NCBI RefSeq assembly: GCF_018476885.1 | Contig: NZ_JAHCVJ010000002.1 | Span: 372,001-436,000, forward strand | Length of the DNA stretch: 64,000 nt | Source of the DNA: Geoanaerobacter pelophilus | GTDB lineage: Bacteria; Desulfobacterota; Desulfuromonadia; Geobacterales; DSM-12255 | Direction: 5' to 3' | Position numbers and translations under genes: made by a program | Part shown: positions 52,462-60,231 of the stretch, piece by piece | How positions within the stretch are numbered: the stretch's first letter is position 1 | How the letters are laid out: the number at the start of each line of letters is the position of its first letter | The notes under the pieces: model-generated | What the model was told of the DNA's origin: nothing | Database searches by the model: none | The model's input: the letters and a program-made list of their open reading frames with translations, nothing else

Positions 52462-52624
52462 GTCATTTCTCCTTCGTGCGGCGCCGCTCTGCAATTGTGT
52501 CGGTGGTGAGCGGTCAGGGTGCTGACTCCTTGACGATTGCTCTGTCACCTTCATTTTACTGCTCTTTGCGAAGATATTTACATATTATTTCCCGTTGGAG
52601 AATTTGAGATAGGTTACTATTTCT

Positions 52625-52655
52625 AAAGGTGGTCAATCGGCTGCCTTTACTGTTT
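52625..52655. repeat. Degenerate hairpin-family copy
   Basis: AAAGGTGGTC and GGCTGCCTTT pair with G-U wobbles around AATC, followed by the tail TACTGTTTT. It lies between two divergent genes, so it is not placed as a terminator. Confidence 0.55.
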
Positions 52656-52746
52656 TCCCCGGAAAAATGCGGTATCATGCTTTAGGATCGGTCGTTACCG
52701 GTATTAAACCACAATCGTTATTACGGGCAGATCGGAGAAAGTAGCC

Positions 52747-53478
52747 ATGCATCAGGAACCGGCGCCGGGGCTTTACCGGCACTACAAGGGGGGCGAGTAC
52801 CGGGTGATCGGCACCGCACGCCACAGCGAGACGGATGAACTCATGGTGGTCTACCGCTGCCTCTACGACAATAATTCCCTCTGGGTGCGTCCGTTCGCGA
52901 TGTTTCAGGAGACAGTGCTGGTGGACGGCACCGAAATGCCCCGCTTCAGACTTGTGGCCCCCGACTGTGCCATGGGACCGGCCAGCGCAGAGCTGATTGT
53001 ATCCCTCGGCCTGACACGCCATCCGGAGGGAGGGTGGTACCGTGAGACCTACCGAGCGGGCGGGGCCATTCCCAGCACTCTCCTCCCGGATCGGGCTGGC
53101 GGCGAGCGCTCTTTTTCCACGGCGATCTACTTCCTGCTGGAGCGAGGTGACATATCGGCGCTCCACCGGATCAAGTCGGACGAGCTATGGCACTTCTATG
53201 GCGGAGCACCCCTGATCGTGCACCTGATAACCCCCGAAGGAAGCTACTGTTCCCTGACGCTGGGGAGCGATCCGACCACGGGCGCAACGTTCCAGGGGGT
53301 GGTGCCGGCGGGGTGCTGGTTCGGTGCCGAGACCACGGGAGATTACTCGCTGGTGGGGTGCACCGTGGCCCCCGGCTTCGACTTTGCCGATTTCGAGATG
53401 GGGAGCCGCTCCGACTTGCTCAGCCAGTTCCCGGTTCATGCCAGCATCATCCGGAGGTTGACTCGGGATGGAGAGTGA
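52747..53478 (+). CDS. DUF1653 - DUF985 cupin fusion protein
   Basis: Residues about 7-72 match DUF1653 (GLYRHYKGGEYRVIGTARHSETDELMVVY split, then RPFAMFQETV), and residues about 82-235 match the DUF985/YML079-type cupin (LGLTRHPEGGWYRETYR, TAIYFLLERGDISALHRIKSDELWHFYGG, PAGCWFGAE, CTVAPGFDFADFEMG). Both usually occur as separate small proteins. GGAGAAAG precedes the ATG. The cupin may bind a sugar or small acid; the activity is unknown. Confidence 0.85.
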   Translation: MHQEPAPGLYRHYKGGEYRVIGTARHSETDELMVVYRCLYDNNSLWVRPFAMFQETVLVDGTEMPRFRLVAPDCAMGPASAELIVSLGLTRHPEGGWYRETYRAGGAIPSTLLPDRAGGERSFSTAIYFLLERGDISALHRIKSDELWHFYGGAPLIVHLITPEGSYCSLTLGSDPTTGATFQGVVPAGCWFGAETTGDYSLVGCTVAPGFDFADFEMGSRSDLLSQFPVHASIIRRLTRDGE

Positions 53479-53604
53479 GGAGCTGGGTCTGAGTCCCCGC
53501 CGTAACGGTAACGGCGATCTCGTCCTTTACGGCTGGGAGAAAACAGGGGAAGTTCCCTGGCAACAAAATATCTCTTGACCCGTCTACCAGTTCACAGTTT
53601 AGCG

Positions 53605-53631
53605 TTGTCCCTGTCATGGCCATGATACAAT
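53605..53631 (+). promoter_or_regulatory. Candidate MerR-controlled promoter with spacer palindrome
   Basis: A perfect 12-bp palindrome TCATGGCCATGA (53614-53625) lies between TTGTCC and TACAAT. The spacing is 15 bp here, unlike the 19-20 bp usual for MerR promoters, so the boxes may be misassigned. It is 27 bp upstream of the 61-residue gene. Confidence 0.4.
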
Positions 53632-53657
53632 TACACGATTTGAAAAGGAGAACGACG

Positions 53658-53843
53658 ATGAACCCAAAGGTAAACGTGGAGGAGTGGGTAGCCCGCTTCA
53701 AGGCCATTGGCCTGGATCAGGCAACGATGGAGCAGTGGCACCGCCTGTTTGAGCGGGAAAACCCGGCCGGGCACCAGAGTTTCCTGGAGTGGCTGGGGCT
53801 GCCGGCGGAAAAGATCGCAGAAATCAGAGCGAAATCAGCATAA
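53658..53843 (+). CDS. 61-residue protein homologous to the MerR effector domain next door
   Basis: The ATG at 53658 follows AAGGAG. The product is helical and acidic/hydrophobic; it aligns without gaps to the last 57 residues of the MerR regulator encoded downstream (23 identities, including VN.E..VA, FER, H..FL and LG). It may be the free-standing version of that domain, acting as a competitor or as a ligand-binding partner. A strong hairpin separates the two genes. Confidence 0.8.
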   Translation: MNPKVNVEEWVARFKAIGLDQATMEQWHRLFERENPAGHQSFLEWLGLPAEKIAEIRAKSA

Positions 53844-53850
53844 TATGACT

Positions 53851-53875
53851 TGCCCCCGGCTGTGCGCCGGGGGCA
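53851..53875 (+). terminator. Hairpin between the 61-residue gene and merR
   Basis: TGCCCCCGGC and GCCGGGGGCA form a perfect 10-bp stem with a 5-nt loop, followed by a short CTTTC. It could end or attenuate transcription into the regulator gene 14 nt downstream. Confidence 0.6.
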
Positions 53876-53889
53876 CTTTCGGAGTCTGT

Positions 53890-54432
53890 ATGTACCACAT
53901 TTCTCAACTGGCCCGGCAGTTCGGTCTGTCCCGCAGTACCCTGCTCTACTATGACCGGATCGGGCTGCTGTCGCCATCGGGACGGAGCGAGGCCGGCTAT
54001 CGCCAGTACTCTCCCGCTGATCAAGGCCGGCTGGAGTCGATCTGCTCTCTGCGCCGGGCCGGCATGGATATCGACGGGATCAGGGCGATTCTCGCCACTG
54101 CCGGTGACGACACGACCACTGTGTTGCGCCGGCGTCTGGATGAGATCGGCGCGGAGATCGAGGCGTTGCGCACCAAGCAGCACCTGCTGGCCGGGATGTT
54201 GAAAGTGCAGGGTGAGGGTGGACCGGGTGCCACCGTGAACAAGGAGATGTTCGTTGCCATGCTGCGCGCTGCCGGGATGGATGACGCTGCCATGAAAAAG
54301 CTCCATGTGGAGTTTGAGCGGCGGGAGCCGGAGGCCCACCATGCCTTTCTGCTGTCGCTGGGCATCTCGGAAAAAGAAGCACAGCAAATACGCACATGGT
54401 CAGCAGCTATGGAGAACCAGATAACAAGTTGA
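53890..54432 (+). CDS. MerR-family transcriptional regulator
   Basis: From the ATG at 53890 (CGGAG upstream) the 180-residue protein has the MerR helix-turn-helix (MYHISQLARQFGLSRSTLLY, YDRIGLLSPSGRSEAGYRQY), the dimerisation helix (about 75-118) and a C-terminal effector domain of about 58 residues that is a paralogue of the small protein encoded upstream. There is no Cys-based metal site, so the signal is probably an organic ligand. It likely regulates the upstream gene and itself. Confidence 0.9.
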   Translation: MYHISQLARQFGLSRSTLLYYDRIGLLSPSGRSEAGYRQYSPADQGRLESICSLRRAGMDIDGIRAILATAGDDTTTVLRRRLDEIGAEIEALRTKQHLLAGMLKVQGEGGPGATVNKEMFVAMLRAAGMDDAAMKKLHVEFERREPEAHHAFLLSLGISEKEAQQIRTWSAAMENQITS

Positions 54433-54483
54433 GTTCCGGGAACACCATGCTTAACTCGAATGGCGGTCGATCGGCCACCTTGA
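54432..54483. repeat. Hairpin-family repeat copy (imperfect)
   Basis: Leader GTTCCGGGAACACC then TGCTTAACTC, followed by an imperfect stem TGGCGGTC / GGCCACCTT. It begins at the merR stop codon. Confidence 0.6.
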
Positions 54484-54523
54484 AGGAAACCGAGTAGGCC
54501 CCTGATTTAACCGGAGGACTCCC

Positions 54524-54802
54524 ATGAACGGGAAAGGAGCACAGATGCAGCTGACAGGGGCACCCAAACTGGTTGTCTGGGCAGAGAAGATAAGGAAGGA
54601 CCGGCTGAAGGTCTGGCAAGAGACTTCGCCGGAGATCTTCAAGGCGGTTGAAGCCATTGTTACCCAGGAAAAAAGTGCCGACTGGTGGATCGCCCATAAG
54701 GACAAAGGGCTGGAGGTGATCATCAAGCAACTCCGCAGCGGCAATCTACCGCGGCAGCGCACTAAGCAACCGCGCCAGCAGCAGGAGAAAAAGAAAGAGT
54801 GA
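54524..54802 (+). CDS. Small hypothetical protein
   Basis: The ATG at 54524 is preceded by CCGGAGGA. The 92 residues are mostly helical (LVVWAEKIRKDRLKVWQET, SPEIFKAVEAIVTQEKSADWWIAHKD) with a very basic Gln/Arg/Lys tail. I do not recognise a family; the tail suggests nucleic-acid contact. It is flanked on both sides by hairpin repeats. Confidence 0.65.
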   Translation: MNGKGAQMQLTGAPKLVVWAEKIRKDRLKVWQETSPEIFKAVEAIVTQEKSADWWIAHKDKGLEVIIKQLRSGNLPRQRTKQPRQQQEKKKE

Positions 54803-54850
54803 CTCCATACTTAATTCAAAGGCGGCCAATTGGCCGCCTTTGCTGTTTTT
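54802..54850. repeat. Hairpin-family repeat copy (perfect palindrome)
   Basis: Leader ACTCCATACTTAATTC, then AAAGGCGGCC and GGCCGCCTTT around AATT, making a 24-bp perfect palindrome (54818-54841), then GCTGTTTTT. With this T-run it should terminate the small gene upstream. Confidence 0.8.
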
Positions 54851-54937
54851 ATACCCATGGCGCAACTGTTCTCAACCCTGCAGATACTGCCGCGCCCAGC
54901 CGCACATCATTTCCAGGATCGGACTTATGGCGTTGGC

Positions 54938-54991
54938 TTGATATTTTAAGGTCAGAGGTCTATTGTTGACTTATAGAGGACAATAATTGTC
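54938..54991 (+). promoter_or_regulatory. Predicted promoter and operator before the isochorismatase gene
   Basis: TTGATA (54938-54943) and TATTGT (54961-54966) are 17 bp apart. A palindrome GACAAT-A-ATTGTC (54979-54991) lies just after the expected start site, a typical repressor position. It precedes AGGAGG and the ATG at 55009. Confidence 0.45.
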
Positions 54992-55008
54992 TCATTAGGA
55001 GGCATGCC

Positions 55009-55662
55009 ATGAAAACCGAACTATTGAACCCGCAGAACAGCGCTCTGATACTGATCGACTTTCAACCGCAGATGACCTTCGGAGTTGCCAATATCGACCG
55101 TCAGACCCTGTTCAACAACGTCATGCTGCTCGCCAAGGCAGCAAAAATTTTCAATGTCCCCACAATACTGACTACCGTAGAAACGAAAAGTTTCTCCGGC
55201 AACATGTGGCCACAGATACTCGACATCTTCCCGGATCAGGAGCCGGTCGAACGGAGCAGCATGAACTCCTGGGAAGATGCCAAGCTGGTTGAGGCAGTCG
55301 TTGCTACCGGCCGCAAAAAACTGATCATGGCAGCGCTCTGGACTGAAGTCTGCCTGACCTTCCCGGCCCTTGAGGCGCTCAAGGCAGGCTACGAGGTCTA
55401 TGCCGTCGAAGACGCCTCAGGCGGCACCAGTGTCGCGGCCCACAATGCCGCCATGCGGCGTATCGAGCAGGCCGGTGTGGTGCCGGTCACCGCACTGCAG
55501 GTGTTACTTGAATACCAACGTGACTGGGCTAGCAAAGATACCTACAACGCGGTCATCGAAGTGGTTAAAGAGCACTGCGGTGCCTATGGACAGGGAGTTG
55601 AGTATGCCTACACCATGGTGCATGGCGCTCCAGCCAGCCGCGCCGGAGTAGCAGGGAACTGA
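55009..55662 (+). CDS. Isochorismatase-family (YcaC-like) hydrolase
   Basis: This 217-residue cysteine hydrolase has the triad of the family: Asp in LILIDFQPQM, Lys in the RKKLIMAALW region and the nucleophile Cys in TEVCLTFPALEALKAGYEVYA-type sequence. YcaC-like members hydrolyse unknown amides. AGGAGG precedes the ATG. It is 48 nt before the amidohydrolase gene and probably in one operon with it, suggesting a small catabolic or detoxifying unit. Confidence 0.9.
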   Translation: MKTELLNPQNSALILIDFQPQMTFGVANIDRQTLFNNVMLLAKAAKIFNVPTILTTVETKSFSGNMWPQILDIFPDQEPVERSSMNSWEDAKLVEAVVATGRKKLIMAALWTEVCLTFPALEALKAGYEVYAVEDASGGTSVAAHNAAMRRIEQAGVVPVTALQVLLEYQRDWASKDTYNAVIEVVKEHCGAYGQGVEYAYTMVHGAPASRAGVAGN

Positions 55663-55710
55663 CCATGAAAGTGGCCGAGATAGAAAGCGGCCCGTTGCGA
55701 GGTGATTCCG

Positions 55711-57537
55711 ATGAAAACTGCAGAACTCATTTTACATAACGCGAGCATAGCGACTCTCGACCCACTGTTGCCGGAAGTATCAGCGGTGGCCATCGCAGAG
55801 GGTCGAATCCTGGAGACTGGTGATGAGCAAACCATTTTGCAACGGGCCGGCGCGACCACACAGATCATTGACCTGAAGGGGCACACCGTGATTCCGGGTC
55901 TGAATGATTCCCATATCCATGTCATCCGCGGCGGCCTTAACTACAATATGGAATTGCGTTGGGACGGCGTGCCATCACTGGCAATTGCCCTGCGGATGCT
56001 GAAGGAGCAGGCGCTGGCTACACCGGCCCCACAATGGGTGCGGGTCGTGGGGGGCTGGACTGAATTCCAGTTCGCAGAACGGCGCATGCCGACCCTGGAT
56101 GAAATCAACGCAGCATCGCCGGATACCCCGGTCTTCGTACTGCATCTTTACGATCGGGCCCTGGTCAACCGGGCGGGGTTGCATGCCATGGGCTATACGA
56201 AGGAGACCCCCGACCCTCCCGGCGGCCTGATCGAGCGCGACCGGCACGGCAACCCTACCGGGCTGCTGATCGCCAAACCGAATGCCCTGATCCTCTATTC
56301 CAGCCTGGCCAAGGGACCGAAGCTCGGCTTCGACGATCAGGTCAACTCGACTCGCCACTTCATGCGGGAGCTGAACCGGCTGGGGCTTACCAGTGCCATA
56401 GACGCCGGCGGCGGGTTTCAGAACTACCCGGATGACTATCGGGTTATCGAGCATCTGGTTGAGCAGAACCAGCTGACCCTGCGCATCGCCTACAACCTAT
56501 TTACCCAGCGGCCGAAAGAGGAGTACGACGACTTTGCCGGCTGGACCGGGATCGTCACGCCTGGACAGGGCAATGACATCTACAAGATGAATGGCGCCGG
56601 TGAGATGCTGGTCTTTTCGGCGGCCGATTTCGAGGACTTCCTGGAACCGAGGCCTGAACTACAGCCGGTTCTGGAGGCCGAGTTGCAGAAGGTGATCAGA
56701 CTGCTGGTCACCAACCGCTGGCCGTTCCGGTTGCACGCCACCTACGATGAGTCGATCAGCCGTTTTTTGGACGTGTTCGAAGAGATCGACCGGGAACTCC
56801 CATTCAACGGGTTGCGCTGGTTCTTCGACCATGCCGAGACCATCTCGGAGCAGAGCATGGAACGGGTACACACGCTGGGAGGGGGTATCGCCATCCAGGA
56901 CCGGATGGCCTTCCAGGGTGAATATTTTGTGAATCGTTACGGCGCCTCAGCAGCACAGCGAACACCGCCGATCGCCCGCATGTTGAACCTGGGAATTCCT
57001 GTCGGGGCCGGTACCGACGCAACCAGGGTTTCAAGCTACAACCCCTGGGTGTCGCTCTACTGGCTGGTGAGCGGCAAGACAGTGGGTGGGCTGACGCTCT
57101 ACGATGAGAAGAACCGCCTCGACCGTAACATGGCTCTACGCCTCTACACCGAGGGGAGTGCCTGGTTCTCAGGGGACGACAATAAAAAGGGGCGGATTAT
57201 CCCAGGGGAGTTGGCCGACCTGGCCGTACTCTCAGCCGATTACTTCACGGTTCCGGAGGATGAGATTAAGGGTATCGAGTCAGTGCTGACGATCATGGAT
57301 GGCAAGATTGTGCATGGCAGTGCCGAGTTTGCCGGACTGGCCCCGCCGCTGCCGCCGGTGTCGCCGAACTGGGCGCCGACCGGGGTTTATGGTGGCGCGT
57401 ACCGTTATACCCATGCTGTCGCAGGTGTAAGCGTCAGCCGCAGCAGGTCATGCGGCAATCCGCTGCATCAGCATACCCATACGGTCGTCGGGAAGGGTGG
57501 CAGCTGGGGGATCGGCTGCACCTGCTTTGCCTTTTGA
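55711..57537 (+). CDS. YtcJ-like metal-dependent amidohydrolase
   Basis: From the ATG at 55711 (GAGG eight bases upstream) the protein has 608 residues. It shows the amidohydrolase pattern: N-terminal beta unit (ELILHNASIATLD), the metal-ligand motif PGLNDSHIHVIRGG, RLHATYDES, WFFDHAETI and GAGTDATRVSSYNPW. The YtcJ group acts on amides or formamides; substrates are mostly unknown. The C-terminal 50 residues are rich in His, Cys and Gly (HQHTHTVVGKGG), an unusual tail. Confidence 0.9.
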   Translation: MKTAELILHNASIATLDPLLPEVSAVAIAEGRILETGDEQTILQRAGATTQIIDLKGHTVIPGLNDSHIHVIRGGLNYNMELRWDGVPSLAIALRMLKEQALATPAPQWVRVVGGWTEFQFAERRMPTLDEINAASPDTPVFVLHLYDRALVNRAGLHAMGYTKETPDPPGGLIERDRHGNPTGLLIAKPNALILYSSLAKGPKLGFDDQVNSTRHFMRELNRLGLTSAIDAGGGFQNYPDDYRVIEHLVEQNQLTLRIAYNLFTQRPKEEYDDFAGWTGIVTPGQGNDIYKMNGAGEMLVFSAADFEDFLEPRPELQPVLEAELQKVIRLLVTNRWPFRLHATYDESISRFLDVFEEIDRELPFNGLRWFFDHAETISEQSMERVHTLGGGIAIQDRMAFQGEYFVNRYGASAAQRTPPIARMLNLGIPVGAGTDATRVSSYNPWVSLYWLVSGKTVGGLTLYDEKNRLDRNMALRLYTEGSAWFSGDDNKKGRIIPGELADLAVLSADYFTVPEDEIKGIESVLTIMDGKIVHGSAEFAGLAPPLPPVSPNWAPTGVYGGAYRYTHAVAGVSVSRSRSCGNPLHQHTHTVVGKGGSWGIGCTCFAF

Positions 57538-57589
57538 CAACATATATCAAGGAGACCTCACCATACGAATAGAACTGGAGGTGATTAAG

Positions 57590-58048
57590 ATGGTAGACAT
57601 TCTACATCGAATAGGAATCAAGGCCCCGGTGGCTCAAGTATATAGCGCGCTGACAACTCTGGAAGGCTTGGCCCACTGGTGGACCGAGGAGGTTACGGGT
57701 GATACCCGGGTCGGAGGGGAGATCGAATTCCGCTTCCGCACGAAGTCAGGCGAACTACTGGGCGGGATGGTTATGGAAGTGCAAGAGCTGGGCGAGAATA
57801 AAGAGGTTCGCTGGCGCTGTGTAGAAGGGCCGGCTGAATGGATTGGCACAGACATCACCTTCCAACTGTCAGAGCAGGACAATCAGACCATTGTCCTCTT
57901 CGGCCATAGAAACTGGCGCGAGGCGGTTGAAGCAACCTATCACTGCAGTATGAAGTGGGCCACATTCCTGTTAAGCCTGCGTGAGTATGTGGAAAAGGGC
58001 ACAGGAAAGCCATCACCGAATGACCTGAAAATTGATAATTGGAATTAG
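57590..58048 (+). CDS. SRPBCC / AHSA1-like protein
   Basis: GGAGGTGAT seven bases upstream fixes the ATG at 57590; the product has 152 residues. It matches the AHSA1-type START-like fold (IGIKAPVAQVYSALTTLEGLAHWWTEEV region, then VGGEIEFRF, and a C-terminal helix CSMKWATFLLSLREYVEKG). Such proteins bind hydrophobic ligands or act as cochaperone-like factors. Function here is unknown. Confidence 0.87.
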   Translation: MVDILHRIGIKAPVAQVYSALTTLEGLAHWWTEEVTGDTRVGGEIEFRFRTKSGELLGGMVMEVQELGENKEVRWRCVEGPAEWIGTDITFQLSEQDNQTIVLFGHRNWREAVEATYHCSMKWATFLLSLREYVEKGTGKPSPNDLKIDNWN

Positions 58049-58070
58049 GTCCCCCTGCTGAAAATTCCGG

Positions 58071-58116
58071 GGATAAATAGGTAATTCAAAGGCGGTCACT
58101 CGACCGCCTTTCTTGT
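58071..58116. repeat. Hairpin-family repeat copy with compensatory change
   Basis: Leader AAAATTCCGGGGATAAATA then GTAATTC; stem AAAGGCGGTC / GACCGCCTTT (58088-58111, loop ACTC). Both arms differ from the consensus at the same pair (C-G to T-A), so pairing is preserved. Tail CTTGTTG. Lies between convergent genes. Confidence 0.75.
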
Positions 58117-58129
58117 TGCCCGGAGGGGA

Positions 58130-58621
58130 TTACTCCCTGACAAAGGTATCCATGTCAGATTCGTCCACCATCCCCATGATCCGTGCATATTCCGCCTCGA
58201 TCAACAGGTAGTGTTTGTGAGTCTCACAGGCATTCAACTCGTACACTGCCCGGACTTCAGGATCGTCCATTCTGACGGCCAGCTCCCTCAGCGCCTCTTC
58301 CAGCTGTTTCTCCTTGTTCAGAGCCACCTCAAGAGCCTTCTGCTCGGTGAACTCAGCACCGCATACTTTTTTCGCCACAGCAAGCCAGGTTGACTCGTCA
58401 GAAGCCTGGATCGCCAGGAATTCGTCCAAAGATGGGATGTCGCTGCCGGGGTAAATCCGGTGGAAATGGCCGGCATGTTCCCGCTCTTCGCTGGCCAGCA
58501 GTTCAAAGGTACGTTTGGCGCCGTGGTCCTTGAACTGTTGGGCACCGTACTGGTAAAAGAGCATGGCGCTCTTCTCTGTAAGCAGTGAATTTTTGATTGC
58601 CTCCTGGACATCTACCGTCAT
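58130..58621 (-). CDS. Ferritin-like (rubrerythrin-type) diiron protein
   Basis: This 163-residue four-helix protein has the diiron ligands of the family: Glu in LTEKSAMLFYQY, ExxH in ASEEREHAGHFH, Glu in LNKEKQLEEALRE and ETHKHYLLIEAEY. It lacks the rubredoxin zinc/iron module, so it is a rubrerythrin-like peroxide or iron-handling protein. GGAGG precedes the ATG. Oxidative-stress defence is likely in an anaerobe. Confidence 0.9.
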   Translation of the reverse strand: MTVDVQEAIKNSLLTEKSAMLFYQYGAQQFKDHGAKRTFELLASEEREHAGHFHRIYPGSDIPSLDEFLAIQASDESTWLAVAKKVCGAEFTEQKALEVALNKEKQLEEALRELAVRMDDPEVRAVYELNACETHKHYLLIEAEYARIMGMVDESDMDTFVRE

Positions 58622-58761
58622 GATCGCCTCCTTTTCTGCCGTGGTCTATTCTCGAGCATCGGATCTGTAAGTTAAGTATACCTTGATCGCTACAAGCTGC
58701 ATCTCCTAAAGACCCCTCTGGGGTGTAGCAGCTTCCATCAACCCTGCCTGAGCACCTGGTT

Positions 58762-58799
58762 TGATAATTCAAAAGGCGGCCGATCGGCCGCCTTTCCAT
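58762..58799. repeat. Hairpin-family repeat copy (perfect palindrome)
   Basis: TGATAATTC, then AAAGGCGGCC and GGCCGCCTTT around GATC, a 24-bp perfect palindrome (58772-58795). It is the likely terminator of the kinase gene on the minus strand, whose stop is at 58835. Confidence 0.75.
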
Positions 58800-58834
58800 T
58801 TTCAGCAAACAGGTTTCAACGCCTGCAGTTCAAT

Positions 58835-59965
58835 TTATCCTGCCGGCAGCAGGATATAGAACCTGGTCTTTCCCTCACCGGAACTGAATCCAACCTCACC
58901 GCCAAGATATTGTTCACCGAACAGCTTGATACTGTAAGTGCCAATCCCGCGACCATGGGTCGATTTCGTACTGAATGAGCGCTTGAATATCTGCAGCTGA
59001 ACGTCTTCCCGAAGATCTCCCGGATTTTCCACCTCGATCCGTACCGTCTCTCCGGTATTGCTGCACCTTACCGTTACCGAAGCCCCAGAAGGCGCGGCCT
59101 CGATGGCATTCATCAGCATGTTGCCGACGATTCTGCGAAAAATCGGTGGGTCGGTTTTGATCGAGATAGCAGGGGGAACCTCCAGCAAAATTCCACGGCC
59201 CGCAGTCCGTTCATTATGAATAAACGACTCGCGCAGTTCTTTCATCATCACACCAAGATCAACATGTTCTAACTTTGGAACGTATTCCCCTTTCTCCGCG
59301 GCAATAAGATTCCGCTGATGCTTGATATCATCAATCAGGGTATCGGAAAGGGAAAGCATCCATTGTTTACATTCCTGCTCCGTTTTGTGATCGAGTTCCG
59401 GTTCCGCCAATAGTGCCGCGAGACCGCGAATACCACCGGCAGTATTGATGATGTCATGGAAAAATGTACGCTCCATGACCGACTTCCATTTTTCAGCCCC
59501 GATATCCTTGAGCGCGCAGACAAAATATGGTTCTCCTCCTATGTACAAAGGTGTTGCGACAATCTCAAGATCAAGAGCCACAATTCTTTTCTGGCGCAAT
59601 GTGAGCCGGCATTCTCCCCGAGTTTGCTGGCCGGTTTCAATACAGGCGAGGATGGTCATCACTGCCCCGCAAACCGAGCAGCTCGGTGCCGTGCCGCAAC
59701 CATCGGGTCCTTCTTGATGGTGAATGCAGGCAAAGGCTTCTCCCGGGCGCAAGCCAATAAAAGCTTCTGCCGACTGTGCCCCAAAGACCGCCAACAATCG
59801 GCTGTTAATTCCCACAATCTGGCGCTGACCGTTCAGGATCAAGGCGGGATCAGGCATGGCATCCAGCAGTGACTGGGCTAATGGATTGGAATCAATAATC
59901 CTGCATTGTTCCTCAAGCTGTTCGGAAAAAGACCGCCCGGCAGGGGCGAAATAAGTGTCAGGCAT
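58835..59965 (-). CDS. PAS-domain sensor histidine kinase (soluble)
   Basis: From the ATG at 59965 (GGAGAGAAAGG upstream) the 376-residue protein has a PAS domain (about 40-160; DPALILNGQRQIVGINSRLL) with a Cys-rich loop (ACIHHQEGPDGCG..CSVCG), a dimerisation helix with His in TFFHDIINTAGGIRGL (about 193), and an HATPase domain (NMLMNAIEAAPSG, GRGIGTYSIKLFGEQYLGG). There is no membrane helix, so it is cytoplasmic. No response regulator is adjacent. The Cys-rich PAS insertion may respond to redox or metal. Confidence 0.9.
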   Translation of the reverse strand: MPDTYFAPAGRSFSEQLEEQCRIIDSNPLAQSLLDAMPDPALILNGQRQIVGINSRLLAVFGAQSAEAFIGLRPGEAFACIHHQEGPDGCGTAPSCSVCGAVMTILACIETGQQTRGECRLTLRQKRIVALDLEIVATPLYIGGEPYFVCALKDIGAEKWKSVMERTFFHDIINTAGGIRGLAALLAEPELDHKTEQECKQWMLSLSDTLIDDIKHQRNLIAAEKGEYVPKLEHVDLGVMMKELRESFIHNERTAGRGILLEVPPAISIKTDPPIFRRIVGNMLMNAIEAAPSGASVTVRCSNTGETVRIEVENPGDLREDVQLQIFKRSFSTKSTHGRGIGTYSIKLFGEQYLGGEVGFSSGEGKTRFYILLPAG

Positions 59966-60174
59966 GACCTTTCTCTCCAGGTAAATGTCTAATTTTATCG
60001 CGAGCAATGCTCGCTTGCCAGGACTACAGGAATTCATATCGGCTGGCAGCTGCCAATTTTTAGTAATACCGGTAGCTGTCCTCGAAGCCGTAGATTTCCG
60101 ACAGGGCCTATCTTATGATCTGAAAATTGATAACCGGCTTCAGCAGCCAGTTTCTATTATCAGCTGTCTTATAC

Positions 60175-60211
60175 AAAAAAGAGGCCAAGGGGCATGCCCC
60201 TTGGCCTCTTT
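60175..60211 (-). terminator. Strong terminator of the LysA-family gene
   Basis: A perfect inverted repeat with 16-bp arms (60178-60193 and 60196-60211; AAAGAGGCCAAGGGGC on the left) is followed on the minus strand by six T. It starts 20 nt after the gene's stop. Confidence 0.9.
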
Positions 60212-60231
60212 CACTAGCTATGACTGATCAA

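Noticed and set aside
48939-58799. CRISPR array
   Set aside because: The repeats recur, but at gene ends hundreds to thousands of bases apart, with no regular spacers and no cas genes.
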